A stretch of 64,000 nucleotides of DNA from Helopsaltes ochotensis (taxonomy: Eukaryota > Chordata > Aves > Passeriformes > Locustellidae): positions 545,524-609,523 of the forward strand of contig VXBM01000273.1 of the NCBI GenBank assembly GCA_013400155.1, in the 5' to 3' direction. This document shows positions 12,355-26,395 of the stretch, piece after piece (positions within the stretch are counted from its first letter, which is position 1; the number at the start of each line of letters is the position of its first letter). The translations under genes and the position numbers were made by a program. Under the pieces are notes generated by a model. That model saw only the letters and a list, made by a program, of their open reading frames with translations. It ran no database searches and was not told where the DNA came from.

Positions 12355-14806
12355 ATTTCCTTTTCCTTTTCTTTCCTTCTTTCGTTCATTCTTTCTGTCC
12401 CCTTTTTTCTTATTTGGTTGCCTGGCAGGCATCTCTGTACTAACTGACCCTGCCAGTTCAACTATTAAAGAATTTATCTCTCTGAGGAGGCCTGATGTCA
12501 ACATGATAATCTGTTTGGCGGCCCTTATGATGCCCCATGAATAAAACATATGACAACACAGTTTGAGCTGAGGAGATTACTATCTGTTACCAAAGAGAGT
12601 ATTTGGAAGCTCCCTGATGGCTCAGCCATTCTGAATCCCAAAGGTTGTCTACTTTATACTCCAGCTAACCTGTTCAGACTACTCACAGAAAGTGTAGGTA
12701 ACTATTTTTCCTTGCCAGCATCCAATTTTTGAATGGCTTATTAAAAAAAAGAACTAATGCAAAGAGACTGGGGATTTTACTTGTGTATCTATGGTGAGAG
12801 AGAAATAAGGGATTTTCATCAAACCAAGTAAGTGCTCTATGGGGGAAGGGGAGAAAGAGAAAACTGAATTTCTTTAAGGAAGATCTTAAATTCCTTACAG
12901 TAGAGTGTTAAAACAGCCACTTGAACTTACATGACACTACAAGTGCAAGTATGGCAGTTCAACTCATAAAATGTGTTGCTCAAATGCATTGTATTTTTGA
13001 ACTGCTTTAAATAAGTGAACCTTTTCCTTTGACTACCTGTTGAAAACAAGGAACTCTGTTTCATGGTTCTTCCCACAAAGCTGAGAATCACTTCTTGGCA
13101 AGTTAAAGATGTAAAATCGGTTCCTAGTTCTTAAGGCGGATAAAGTCAGTGTGGAATTGTTTAATGTGACCTTTCCAGCACATGAGCACTGATGTTTTTC
13201 TATTTTCAGGGATTTTTTTAAAGTCTAGTCATTAAAAAATACTTGTAGCTCACTTTTTTTCCCCTGGAAATCTCTCCCTTTATGTAGAAGCTTTGGCCAT
13301 TAATCCTTTAATTATGTTCTTGCTTATATTTAATTTTTGATCTTCTGTACTAGGAATCATAAAATGCACATTTTATGTAAAGGTTGGTTTATGCTACTGC
13401 CTAACAGCTGCTATTGGCCAAACAACTTTCCAGGGACTATCTCTTGTCCATCGACAGTTCTCTCTCTTCAGCAGCAAACACTCAGCAGAGCACTTTTTAC
13501 CCTGTGGATTCCGTGTTTCACATTAGTTGTTATCAGATGCCACTTATTCTTTCCTTGTAGCAATATCTGCACAAAATTCAAGTAAGAGTAAATATTTTAA
13601 ATAGATGAGGTTGGAGGGCTATTTTAGTAAATGCAAGTTGTGCAAGTGAAAAGTTATTTTAATAATCAGTGTAATACAGTAACAGAATGTCAAAGAAATG
13701 TCTAGTTTAAAATAAATAAAATTAATGCCTGAATAAATCTGGGGTTGATCACCTTCCTGATGAGTTTAATTTATTATATAAGATAGTTCTGTTAATATTA
13801 AAATTGAACAGTTAAAATTGTTCAATTAGTATTTTAGATGTAAAAACTTCTAGATTTTGATTTTAAGAACACATTAATATTGAAAAACTCTAACCTCAAC
13901 ATTGCAGAGGTAATTATTTTTAATAAAAATATAAACAAAAATGACATGCAAGGGGTTGATTAATCTTCATGGTTCTTGGGTTTCTTCATTGCCCCTTCAT
14001 TTCGGTCATGGATGTTTAGAATGTTCATTCCATATTGTGTATTTTTTAGGATCTTGCAAAGTCCATTTTAGTGGTCAATATTAATATTTTACCTGAACAT
14101 ATGGCTAGTTATCTTCATCTGGAATTTTGAAATCTACAGGAAATATGCTTTAATTATGAATAAGTAAAAGCTTTTTTTTCTTTTTTTTAATGAAAATCTT
14201 GCCTCCTTCAGCATAGGTAAAGCACTGTCAACATTGTAGCTTAAGTCTCCCTGTTTCTCAATTTCAACCAAAATCTTCACTTTAACTAATGCGTGAGGAG
14301 CGCAATAACTTCCTCAGTTTTGTGTTCTCTGGTCAGAGTTTTGCCTGAAAAAAGTTGCTGTTAATATTTCTCTGTTTCCTTTATGACATTCCCAGATAGA
14401 ATTTTTGAATTATTTCATTATAAATGCAGACTAGAAGTGCTAAAGGTTACTTAACAGTAGTCCCAGTTTAGTCCCTTCATTATGTGCTTGTAAATTTATT
14501 GCCCAAACATTGTCTCAGGATGTCAGTTATGTCAATTGCCTCAAAAAATTATACATTATTATAGTTAAGTACTATCTCTGCTATGCACTTCACCTGTGAG
14601 AAGAAATGGTGTAATAGGATAAGTACATCAAAGCTATGTTAGGGTTTTTTTCTGTTGTGTTTTGTTTGAGAAGTAGCTTAAAGCTTTTGAAAATTAATTC
14701 CAAACATTCATTATAAGATAGACATTCTTTGATGAAAAAAGTGAAGGGAAGACATGACAAAGAGCATGAGACGAAGAAGAAGGTATTTACCTCTTTCAAG
14801 GGTGTG
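12355..14806. other. non-coding stretch with a possible microexon
   Basis: No gene is recognised. The stretch holds a possible 21-nt microexon at 13561-13581 and a 9-bp inverted repeat (AATTGAACA at 13802-13810 with TGTTCAATT at 13819-13827). The rest is AT-rich unique sequence. Confidence 0.6.
13561..13581 (+). other. candidate 21-nt microexon
   Basis: A pyrimidine-rich run CTTATTCTTTCCTTGTAG ends at 13560 and a strong 5' splice site, CAA|GTAAGAG, follows at 13582. The segment between is 21 nt, a multiple of three, and open in all frames; in frame 0 it would encode QYLHKIQ. No protein is recognised. Short splice-site pairs like this arise by chance in tens of kilobases, so this is only a candidate. 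Confidence 0.2.
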
Positions 14807-15016
14807 TCATGCATTTCAGGGGGAAAGGCCAGCTAGGAATTGGAAGAAATTGTCTCAGTGAGAGCTGTGGAAGTTCTGCATTATATTGCCTGTGGAACCT
14901 CCAAAACAGATTGGAGAGACATGCATTGACAATTACAGAAAGCATATTGGATCCCTCCTTGGGCAGAGGGTTGGATTACATGGATTTTAAAGCTCCTTTT
15001 CAATCCTATTTTTAAG
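14807..15016 (+). repeat. decayed CR1 LINE 3' fragment
   Basis: The order of motifs follows CR1 3' ends: a TTTCAGG start, CTGTGGAAGTTCTGCATT, CCTGTGGAACCTCC, then GGGCAGAGGGTTGGATTACATGG and CTCCTTTTCAATCCTATTTTT, which corresponds to the usual GGGTTGGACTAGATGACC ... CCCTTCCAACCC ... ATTCTATG. Divergence is high and the terminal microsatellite is lost. Plus orientation. Confidence 0.5.
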
Positions 15017-18000
15017 TCCCAGTTTTCTAACATCAGGGTAAGTGACGCATACAGCTATACAGAAACACATTACTTTCATTTTCGTTCTGATAGAGCTCAG
15101 GCTCAGTGATGGGAGACCCTAGATCAAACATCAATTAAAGTTACTCTTGTAAGCCAGCAGAGTTGGAATGTAACCCTTCAGAGAGTAGACACCATTTTGT
15201 ATGCTATCAGCAGCTCTAAAGAAAAAAATATTAGAGAAATTGTTTTCCATTAGTCTGACTCATTCTCTGATTCTGTTACTCCGTGAACCAATGCAAATAA
15301 TGTAGTAGGCTGGATTAAGAACAAGACATTCCATTTCACAGCAATCACATGTGACACTTGTAAGTAGATTTTAAAGGAGTTTTTATGCTCATGGACAATT
15401 AGTGGGCTCCAGATTGGGTTTTTTTTGTGAAGTTTCTTAAGACTATAAAATGCAATTCACTTAATTAATGTTCAAAAATAATGAAGGGGGGAAAATCATA
15501 TAAATATGATAAATGGTTATCATAACTCACCTTAGAAGAAATCATTCAGCTTACTAAGAATTTGTAGTATCTGACAACTGTCTTCCATATTTTTCTCTTC
15601 TACATATTAATATAGAATCCATGATGTAGCAGAGTATTTTTGTGAGGACTCTCATAAGGTGCTGCAGTGGATTGTGAGACACAGCAGATTTCTAGTGTCA
15701 TGGTAGGACATAAAAGGAACACATATGGACTCTGTCCAGATTCCAAGGCATAAAAAGTTGACTTTTATTCTCTGACTCCATTATATATTATTTACACCTA
15801 GACCATGGATTGGAGATAATGTCACTACCCTTCCAATCACATTGGTCAAACCAAAGGTCTATTAATTGTCCTCTTCTCGAAAGAGAGGAATGAAAATAAA
15901 CCTTGTACTACTATAAACATTACTTCTATTTATAACACTAGTGGGAGAAAGAACTAAAAGCTATGAAAAACATCAGGAAACTCTGAACAATATTAGAAGG
16001 CTGAAAGGGTGAACTAGAGTATATATTAGGGTCAAGAAAGGAGTAAAAATTTAATGGAACAGAAGAGCAGTGGGGTTTTTGATGAGATATGAACAACTGT
16101 CACCTGTGAAACTTTCCTCTCCAAATCACTTTCAGCTCTGAATACGCTTCACACAGGCTGGACAATGATGGTGCCACACATCTAACTGTTAATAGGAGAC
16201 AAGGAACTGCTGTGGGGAACTGGCACTTAAAACTATTTGATGAACAACCTTTTTTTTTGCCACAAGAAACTTAGGTTTTGATAATTGAAGGGGATCCAAT
16301 TAAACTTTAAGAAAACAGTATTGCATGAAAACATTATCTATAAATTAGACAATATTCATTTAGGACTAGAGCCTTGTCCTTCAGATAATACTCCAAAGTG
16401 TCAGACTCAGGGTGCCCAACAGTGACAGGAAATTTGCTGGTGGCATATGCTAAAGGCAAGCGCAGTTCCTCCAGAGAAAGTTTTGACCAGGGAAGCCTCT
16501 TTACAAGATCTTACATAACCAGGTGGGCCAGCTCCACTGCCTAATGCAAAAATAGGGAGCACCTACAAGACATCTCTTTGTGCTTGTTCTTCTCTTTCAA
16601 AGAAGGTTTTCTCTGAAATCACATCTCAGCTTTTTCCAGCTCTAATTTTGTGAATCCCATCCTGGACAATATCCAGTGTTTCGCACTCAATTTACAGGAC
16701 ATTGACATCTCTTCTGTCACAGAAAATGTTAAATACCAGTACAGACTTTACCAGAAACTTTGCACTGTTAGCCTGTGGTGAACTCACGTGGTCCATGCAT
16801 GAAAGGCAAGAAGATTTGCTAGCATGTCGAAAGCACTCTGATTAAGATTATTTGGGTCCTACCTATGTGTGTGCAGTGGCTGGACCCCCAAAGTTGTGTA
16901 TTAAATCACGTACTTTTTTGTAGACACAAGCCTGCATGGACAACTAATGGGATGTTTACTACAGAATAACCTGACTGAGCTGTCTATACAAACCTTTATG
17001 AAAGATTGCTGTTACTTTATATAAACTATGTGACATGATCCATATAAATGGATTTTTGGATGCTTTTTTCCAATATAGAAAACAGGTATTCAGTTTTTCA
17101 GTGTTACTCTGAGAAAAATAATACCCAGTCTTTAGATGTGGCTTGGAAAATAACACCTGCAAAATATAAATCTGGGACTACAACCACAGTGAGTACTAGG
17201 AACACATTTTAATATTTTATTTTAAAAGGTACAGAACTTTTATTTTTGTGATCTCCCTTATAGAAAACCAGATCTGTTTTTGAAAATTCTAACAGCTATC
17301 ATAATTCTGTCACAAATTATTTTGTTCTTTTCATGAGAAAAGTGCTGATTTTTTGCCCCTTCATCTTGAATAGACTTAACATCAATATAGCTGTTTTGTC
17401 TAGCTTCAACTTCTTGAAGTGAACACCTTATCATGCCAGAAAACCACTTTTTGTTCGTGCACCTGCACAATGATTAATGGAGGTACAACCTTGGAAATAG
17501 CATTTGGCAGTTAACAGCTGCTACCAGCACTCTGGAGAGTGCACAGAACCTTGCAAAATTAAAGCCACAGATTTGTTCTCCTCTAAAAAGCTGAACAGAA
17601 CTCCTGAGTCATGTGTGAGGTGTAGATTGTGCATCATAATTTCAGGTATGCTCTTTACCTCTTGTCTAAGTGTGACAAGTTCAAAGTCAGCTGATATATT
17701 ACAACAAAAGACCTCTCAGAAAACTGCCAGCACACACCTGGCAAATACTGCCAACACAAGCAAAGAATTTTAAAGCAGTCAAATTAAAATATACAAAAAA
17801 TAGTTGCAGTATGAAACATAACTGGCACACCTCAGCCAAGATGAAAGCGCCCAGTTAGCCTCAAAATAAACTATATAAAAGATAATGAAATACGTGATAA
17901 CTAGGACAGCATCACCAAATGATTCCTTGCCAGTTTTTGGTCAACATCAGTTCAGTAGTGAAGCCACAGCTGTACCTCAGTGGAGTGAACGACCCCACTG

Positions 18001-21000
18001 ACCTACACCTGTGGTCCAGCAGCTGGTAAGTGACAGTCAGACTTTCTGGTTACAGGATGCATGTATGACCAGGTCTTGGATTCACTTTATCCTCACCATC
18101 AAGTGTTCAAGGTGAGCTTCAAAAGGAAACAAAAACTATCCTTCGTCACTCTGAAGTGACCTGTAATATCATTTGCCACAGTAGCACACTAGACTAGATA
18201 CCATACAATGTACAGATTGTGATAACTTATCCAAAGTAAATATTTTCAGGCCACAAATTCAGCCTGAATTTGAACCTGAAGGTTCTCTAGAAAGTTTGCA
18301 TTTGGCACCAGCTTGGTTCCCATCAATTTATCAAAGTCTTACTGGCCAAGATCTTCAAGTGAGTTTACATATGCTTCCAATATGCATTTAGCCTGAAGGA
18401 ATTTCTAATTACCAAGGGACCAAGGGGAGTGTGAATGCTGATATAAGTGCTGGAGGCGACTATCTCAAGAAATAAGAGAGTAAAGCCAAGTTAATCTAGT
18501 TCTGATCTAGCACAGCTTTGTGAGAGCTCTCTGGCAAACCTGCTTATATTGTTACTAAGGAGGATGTTACATACATGTTACATACTGATGTCCATCTTGT
18601 GTTGGACTCTCTCAAAGTCTGCTCATTGCTGGCTCAAGAAAGTCTGACTGATTTGTATTAAGCCCAGGGTTTTTTTCCTTTCTGTGCAATTGCTGTAAAT
18701 AAGCAGTGTTGTTTATTCAAGTCAAAGCATTGCTGTTCTCAAAAAGCTTATGATTTCCAGTTCCTCCTGATCCCTGACAGTGGAAGTAAAAGGTTGGAGA
18801 GAAAGCTGGCTCTATGCACTGGTAGATATCTCACTCATGCACTGAAGCTTTTAATGGTTTATTAAATAAATGGATTTAATGGATGTACTGGCCCTCTGTT
18901 CCTTCAATACCTTTGAAGTACTCTCAGTACTAGCTGTCAACTAAGAAAAAAAATATCAGTCTAACTAATGAATAGGCCCAAAGTTTCCCTCACTATTCTT
19001 CTCCTTTGAGAAAAGGCCATGGTATATTGTTGAAGCAGAACAATCCAGATTTACTATTCTCATTTGTTCTCAGCTAAAATAAAAAACCTTGCACCAATTT
19101 GCAGATTACATCTGAGCACAAGAGCATCTGAGAACAACTACTTATCAGGAAGAGAATGCCAGAGTAAAGACATGGCCACAGAATCTTTTGGAAAGGAAAG
19201 GAAAGGAAGAAACTCTGCTTGAGAGATCAAATTCAGAAAATGTCTCTGCTAAGGAATTTGTGCCAAAGGGGCAATGGTAAGACACCAAGGTACAAAAGGA
19301 AACCAGGGGCTAGAGAAGCTGAAAGAAGAGGCTTCCCACTGTGGAATGACTGGAATGCTCCAAAAGGGAAGACTCTGTATTGACCATCTTGCTTGATCTG
19401 CATGTCAAAAGCAACTTCTGCCACATAGAAACATACTTCTGTTTTGAAAAATGCTGTGAAAACATTCAAGACCATGCCATTGATCTCTTCCGCCAACGTT
19501 TTTAGGGCAGGTATACAGCATGAAATAACATGTCTGTCAGAAAATGCATGTACAAAAGGGATAATGGAAGTAAACAGTAATGGTTGCCTTGTAATGATTG
19601 ATTTTACCATAAGTAGGAGTAAGACTCACTAGTGTACCATCACATTTTTAGCTATTAAGTCCCACAAACCTAGATATGATTTGAAATGATAACTTACAGT
19701 TTCATGGAATTCTCAGGGCAAACTCAAAACTGTTTGAGTCTAAGCAGGAGAACACCTTCCCTAAAAAAACCAGCTAACATAAGTTAACAAGTGTTTCATG
19801 TGTAGTGTGGGTGAAAGATGCTGGAAAAAAACATGGGAAAATGTTCTGTTGCCTGAATTATCCAAACATTTGCCACATATGATGACTGCTTTTTGAGCAC
19901 TTTCTGACAACAGTGTAGTTTTTGGAGATATGCTCATCCCTTAGATAAATATACATCCCATTTGTTATGATGAGACGATCCATTCCACAGAAAAAAAAAT
20001 TAGAAATGTACTGATTTTTTCATATGGATTATAATTTGTAAGAAAATACAGAGTAATTCCAAAGTAGTACTCAGGTAATTTATTGAGATTAAACTCATAA
20101 TTTTGTGCTTATCAGTTATGCATGTCATTCTCCTTTTGAGGGCCTTGAATGAACCCCCCCACTGAACAGGGTTTTTGTCACTGACTTTAACAAAAAAATA
20201 TTGTCAAAAAGCAATGGCTTTTCAGCTTGCCTGCTAAGGAACTTTGTAGGTTTCAACATACAGGAGCTGATGCTGTTTATCACAGAATCAATATGAAATT
20301 GGTCAACGAACCATCGATGTAGACATTTTGCCCTTGTTTCATCCATATTTCTGTCTAAAGGATAAATTTATCCTAAGCACCACTTAATTTCCAGTTAAGG
20401 TTTCTGGTACCAAATAGATAGGTATACATGTAGGTGTAGTTATGAAGATATATTGCTTTTTCCACTAAACAAATGACAGTGTCTTGAGGTTAGTAATTCT
20501 TTCACTGTAGCTAAAAGATAAATATATTTGTAAAGATCTTCAACTAGAACTAGAAAAAAAGTTGTCATTCAAAGATGAATGTTTTAAACTTTACTTAGTG
20601 GAAAGCCAGTAAGCCAATTTACAATTGCTTCAGCATGGTTTAGATGCCATAACCAATGTTTTGTTAACAAAAATAAAAATTTTGTTCTTGAAGTTGATTG
20701 ACAAGGGATAGCATTATTTCTGCAAGACCTTTTTTTCCCCTATCTAAAATAAAATAAATACTAAAGAAATAGAAACTATAAGTTCAGAAATAGGGATTCT
20801 ATTATTAATTATTTTGCAAGCAGAGAATATTACATAATCTAATAACTGATCCCAGATGTTACTATTAGAGCCCTGAAGTCTGTTGTAAAACAAGCTGCTG
20901 TGTACAAACTTTCCCAAAAACTGAACCTTGAGAAAGCAACGTTTCCAAACATGATCTCACAAAGGTAAAACAACTGGTACTTTGCATGTTTGGGGGGCAT

Positions 21001-23079
21001 TAGGGATGTTTCTTGTATGGTACAGGAGAACTTGTATGATACATTCGAGAACTATCAGCAGCAACAACAGGTGCCATGACTGCTGGAAAATTCATTGAGA
21101 TGGTACTGTGTTAGATGGCATCTCTGAGTCTGTTAATTTTCAAGGCTGTTTTCAGATTAAGAGCAGGCACGAGCTCAGGAGATAATGCATTGGTGTGATT
21201 TGGAACACTCTGCAAGAATTTGGAATATTCCAGGTTTTAACATTAAAAAGAAGAAAAAAAATTCTTACCACCATGAATGTTTGTTTCTTATAAACGAGAC
21301 CTGGTTTGTTGGTCATCTAAGTTCTTAAATGGGCAGCATCCATCTTTTCCGTCACTTTATAGTAGTTGTTCGCATGATTAAATGAACATTTATCCCTGAA
21401 CTACAATTCTGCCAATATGAAATGGCTTTTCGAACTCACACTAACAACTGAGGCGGGGTTTAAACAATATGCAGGGTCAGCTTGAAGTTTCTCCTTGGAT
21501 TAGCGACCTTCACTGTGTCTCAGTTTGTAGCACAGAATATTAGGCAGAGACACAATACTAGCAGCATATGCCTCTCATAAACGTGCATGTGAAGTGCACT
21601 TTACTGTTATTTTAGTAGATTCACCTTCTCTTACCTTCACTGCAGCCACACTCCCACAGCCAGGTTGGAGTTTGTCCCAAAGTGTTAAAAATTTCCAGGG
21701 AGTAAGACAAATCTTTAAAAAGAAGCAATGTGTTAGTAACAAGATAGCCAAAATATCTAAGCAAAGGATATTTTCTATTGGATGTATTGTTGTAGCTGAC
21801 TAAAAGTAAACCAGACAGAGTTGACTTAAAATTAGAAGAGGAAGCTGGGAATGGTTGTTTGGTTGTTGTTGTTTTTTTTTTTTTTAAGTTATCAGTCATT
21901 AGACAGAGACAAAATACATCACAGTAGGAGACCTGTAAAATGGTTCTTGCAATCCTCAAGGGCGTTTCTTTCAGTCTTTCAACAACAGAACTGGTCTATA
22001 TCATAAGTCTTATTTATAAAGAGGCTTTCAGGCAATTTCACACTGCTTTTCTCTGATGCTGCCCAAAAAAACATGTAAACCCGGGGGATTAGTAGTGACT
22101 TAGAGGGAAAATAGTGTAAAGTTACAGGATGAAGTGAGCCAGTGCAGCTGGCTTGATGCACTGTTCCCTTGGGCTGCTGCAATGAATGAAACTTACCTAA
22201 GTGCCCCAGTCCACTCCCACCCCGGTGTGTGACTTGTTATATTGTGCACTAGAAGTACTCGGTCTCAGGGGGCCATCAAGTCTTTAATGGCCTATAGTGT
22301 GCTAAGAGAGGAGTTCACCTCCTCGGAGCTGCAAGTTAAACCTCCTTTTATAGTTCTATTTTGACAATAACAACTGGGAAGCACGGTAAACAAAATGTTT
22401 GCTCACGCACTGCAGTTGGTCGCCTATTTTGATTCAGTTATTTTTGTTAGCATCTTAGCGTGCAAAATAAATTGTGACATTAATTATCCTTTGAGAGTCT
22501 GTCATGAGTTACAGGTATCAATTATATTGTGTTACTACTGGCTAATGACACTGCACATCCCAGATTTTCAGTATATATTTTCTCATTTATTAAAATTATC
22601 TGCAGAGGAGCTTTCAAACATATAACAAGACAATATCTGTTTTCATCTTTTGTTTACTATATTAACTGACTTATGTCTAGTTAATCCACTTCCCATTTAA
22701 ATTATTACTAAAAGTCTCATACAAGCAATTGTCTTTCTGCAAACACAGAGAATGTAAACCAACGCAAATTTCACTTAAGTCTCCAATATGCATAAGCTCT
22801 CTTTATAAATGAAGGTCTTAAAAGCCCATCACCTCTGGAAAGATAAATTCTGTATAACACACTCCCATTTGCTACATGAAATAGTGATTTTTTTTAAGCT
22901 TGTTGTGTTTACAGTTGTGTAGACACTTCCAACAATTCTATATATTGGAATATTTAGCATTCCCTTGTCAGAAAAAATTATTGTAAGAAAGGGTAGGAAT
23001 AAGTATTTTTAGACCCTTCTACTATTGAATTCAGTAGCAATTGTCTGTCACTTCAAAGTTGGAATTTGAGTATGTTTTA
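15017..23079. other. long unique AT-rich stretch, no gene seen
   Basis: Eight kilobases with no recognisable coding exon, RNA gene or young transposon. Small items are a run of 8 C near 20151, GTT units followed by about 14 T at 21862-21885, and a slightly GC-richer segment at 22200-22330. A possible old repeat relic lies near 17960-18025 (CTCAGTGGAGTG ... CCACTGACCTACACCTG), too weak to list separately. Open frames (for example 125 codons on the minus strand at 19233-19610) have no domain. Confidence 0.6.
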
Positions 23080-23360
23080 AGGGCTCTGTAATCCCTGTGA
23101 TCTATGTTCCAATGCTCATAGTCACTCTATTAGTGAGCAGAAGGTTATTGGGGGTGGAAAAGGGCAGAGTTTTGCTTAGTAAATAGTGCATGATCAGACT
23201 TATTCTTTTTCCACTGAAGTGCTGTGAGGATTAATTTGTTAATGTCAGTGCAGCACTTTGAAGACATAATAAAGAAAATAAAGTTACTCTGGTGATGAGT
23301 GCCACAGAAGTGTCTATAAATGAATAAAGTGCTGTCTAAGTGCTAAGTATTATTATGATT
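23080..23360 (+). repeat. ancient MIR/L2-like repeat remnant
   Basis: The 3' part reads GTGCTGTGAGGATTAATTTG TTAATGTCAGTGCAGCACTTTG, then GAGTGCCACAGAAGTGTCTATAAATG, and ends GTGCTAAGTATTATTATGATT. This is the order of the shared 3' region of MIR SINEs and L2 LINEs (TGTGAGGATTAA ... GTAAAGCGCTTTG ... GCGCTATATAAGTGC ... TATTATTATTA). The left part (23080-23210) is poorly defined. A CORE-SINE or L2 tail that predates birds is the best reading; subfamily is uncertain. Confidence 0.6.
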
Positions 23361-26079
23361 ACTGCCTGCATTTGCAAAGAAGTGGTTAAATACAGTGGGA
23401 TGTGGGTGTAAAATTACATTTTAAATGGATCTATTTTTGAGATTACTTATCAGCATGATTAGTGTGATAATAATTACATTTATCATTAATAATACATTTT
23501 TGAAAAGTTAGGCAAAAAAAGCTAACAAGTTTGATTTTGATTTTGCCAGAAATGCGCAGTGCTTTCCAAAAGCAATCTGTGGAACTTGTCTCTGGAATGC
23601 AGCTGTGTAAGATTTCACTAACATCTTGCAGGTGGAGTCTAATTTTAGTTCAGCCTTGAGAAGGGGGAATTGTTTTCTCTGATATGCACAGCACCAGAAC
23701 AGCAGCAAAGCAGGTGGAGCTTTAGACAAGTACTTGTTTACTTTCCTGTTTATAAAAAAAACCCAAGAAGCCAACACAGATGAGTCATATCACTAATCAT
23801 ATAGTTTCAATTTGATTTTAACAAGTCTAACAAAATAGTCTGCAGCACATTTGACCTACTGATTCTCAAATGTGGAACAAACCCAACAGAATGGGAAATG
23901 TTCAGAAAATGAGCATTCAATCCTAAATTTAGTGGAGAAGGAGATGGTAAATGATGGGAAGGAAAATTTAGAAATGCATCTGCTCAGTCACAAAGAGTGA
24001 GCCGCAGAATCAGTTTCAACAATTTCTCTGTCAGCTTCAGCAGTCTCTTATTAAAGTTTTGAAGTTAACTTGATGTGGAACTTTGAGATTCTTGAGCTGC
24101 AAAACATGAAAATGAACCAGAGTATAAAAGCTGAGCAGCAGCTTGCTACTTTCAGTCCCATTGGCAATATAAACTCAGTATAATAAATCTTACTCCTTTA
24201 TTCTTGACCCATTTATGCTTTAAGCTCACCAAAAATCTTTATTATCTGAATGATCAATAACTGATGTCTTTTCACCAATTGTTATGCAACTTCTCAGTTT
24301 GTACATGGCAAAATAGAGGTATCCCAGAGTGTCCTTGGGGTAAACAGTCTATTACTAACTCTATTACATGGTTAGAAAGGCTGCTTTGCTATAAATGCTT
24401 CTAAGCTTCCACATTTTGGATTAATGTACAAGATACATCGAGATTTTCAGGTTTTTACCTTGGAAAAACAGAGATCCTTTCCAGAGCTGTGTTCCACATG
24501 TTTTTTATGTGGTAGACTGCAGAGTTATTGGCCGCATCCATGATGTACACGGTTGCTCTTGGCTGTTTTTTTCAGATGGTATTTATTGTGATTTTTACAC
24601 CTCAGATTAACTTTTTGCACCTCACTTATTTAAACTTATTCACCATAAAGTTAGTCTAATAGAAGGTTTCTCAGGTGCCACAAAAACGCAATTGTGTTCT
24701 AGGTCACATATCACCTGTACGGAAATAATGGTTACTGGATTAGAAAATATGTGTCTTTCTGACTCTGGATTTTTAATAGTTCTTTTAAAATTAACTGAAT
24801 GGACAGCAGCTGGAACCAACTAAGAACTATTGTTTCATGTGTTGTTATTTCCAGCATCCTTTTGGAGAGTTCACACATTTTGCATCCTTGACTATAAAGC
24901 CCTTGTCTTCCAAACATCTCTTTTAATGAACAGGAAGAGATGGAAATTTGTCTACAAAGCTTTGCTAATTTCTCTAGAAGCGTAAACTGTTCCTGCATTT
25001 ACAATTAAATGGGCTCATCAAAGGTCTCTATACTGCATGTTTTTCTTTTTCTCCAGACAGACATGGCATATCTAAACAATTCCTGAAAAGGGTCATAGTT
25101 TACTTGATCACTTCACTGATCATCTATTTATTTCTTTATAACAGTAATAACAACATAATAATTTTTATTCAATAGCCCCATAGTGCCTATCATTTTTTTT
25201 CATATAGATCAGCTGCCTCAGAAAAGCAGCACACTCTGGAGCATGATGGCACAGACTGTTGACTTCTTTCCAAGTAATTCTTGTATACATTTGATTGGTA
25301 GTGACATGCCTGTGAAGCTCAGAGATGGTGAACAGACTTATCTTATCTGTATCTCGCCTTATCTTAGCACTTACCAGAGGTCTTCCCTGTGTCAGAATAG
25401 AAAGGCCCCCATACTGAAGTCCTGTTCTGTTGAGTTGCATCTGTTATCTCCTTCCCTGGATGTACAGGGCCTGTGTGAAGTCTGGGCATCAGAGACTGAC
25501 CTCTAGTCTCATTCCTGTCTATTCCAACTCATGCAACTGCATCTGGCTAAAAATGAGATGTGTGCTAATCTGAGGATCCGCCCTGAATTGATCCTGTTTA
25601 CAGAGGTTTGTGAAGGAAGACCTGGTGAGAAACAGTGGACTGAGTTCACTGTCATTTTTGAGAAAGCATTAATCTGGGAAGAATTTTGTGGCCAGAATCC
25701 TGTTCTTACTCTGCCACTGAAACTGTGCTGCCCCAGTTGCAAGTTGAATTTATCACTGACTTGAAGGTCTTCTGAAATATTTAATGGAGATCATAGCATT
25801 TATAGCCAGTACCATAAACCTGAGCTTTCAAAACCACCAAGAATGATATCTCCAGTGCTGAAGAAGGGCAATTGCACATTACCTTTAGTCTATCATTTTT
25901 TGGTATTGATTTATCCCTTCCCCAAGACTGAACTCCAGCTACATGTGTAAGAGGCTTCACTCTCTCCATTGGAGCATTGGCAGTGTTGGTACTACAGTAG
26001 CAATTAGCATTGTACACAGGGCTCAAAGAATGTTATGGTCCTTGCATAATACACAGGAAATGCTGCAAAATACTGCTTG
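23361..26079. other. non-coding stretch
   Basis: No gene or repeat family is recognised. Overlapping frames on both strands at 25165-25764 (up to 107 codons) have no domain and are read as chance frames in a locally GC-richer segment. Confidence 0.6.
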
Positions 26080-26215
26080 CTTCTAGTGTTACCTCAGCTG
26101 CAGCAGTGCAGGTCAGGATACTCTGGGGCACGCCGTGTGGCTCGTGGGGATGGTGCTGTGCAGGGCCGGGAGCAGACTCAATGATCCTTGAGGAGCCCTC
26201 CAACTCAGTTTATGC
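26080..26215 (+). repeat. CR1 LINE 3' fragment
   Basis: The segment GTGCAGGGCCGGGAGCAGACTC then AATGATCCTTGAGGAGCCC then TCCAACTCAGTTTATGC follows the CR1 3' end GCAGGGCCAGGAGTTGGACTCGATGATCC ... GGTCCCTTCCAACTCAGGATATTCTATG almost motif by motif. The final ATTCTATG microsatellite is degraded. Plus orientation, heavily 5'-truncated, as is usual for CR1. Confidence 0.65.
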
Positions 26216-26395
26216 TGCCCTGACTTTTGCAGCTTTTCTGGTGTGTTTCTTAGTTTCTAAAGTGGAGTCAGAATTCTCAATGTTGTGCAGTGTCTTTGCT
26301 TCTTTCTCACGCTGGTGTTATCAATAGATAGGGATGTTTGGGAACTTTTCTGGAAAACATCATGTGCCTTCTGAGTGAAAAAACATTTGATTGAC

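Noticed and set aside
12096..12549. Two minus-strand frames of Lys/Glu/Arg repeats
   Set aside because: They are translations of the TTTTC microsatellite in two frames.
15525..15536. Strong minus-strand donor AAG|GTGAGT, and a second one CTTAG|GTAAGT at 22191-22201
   Set aside because: No matching acceptor at a plausible exon distance was seen on the minus strand.
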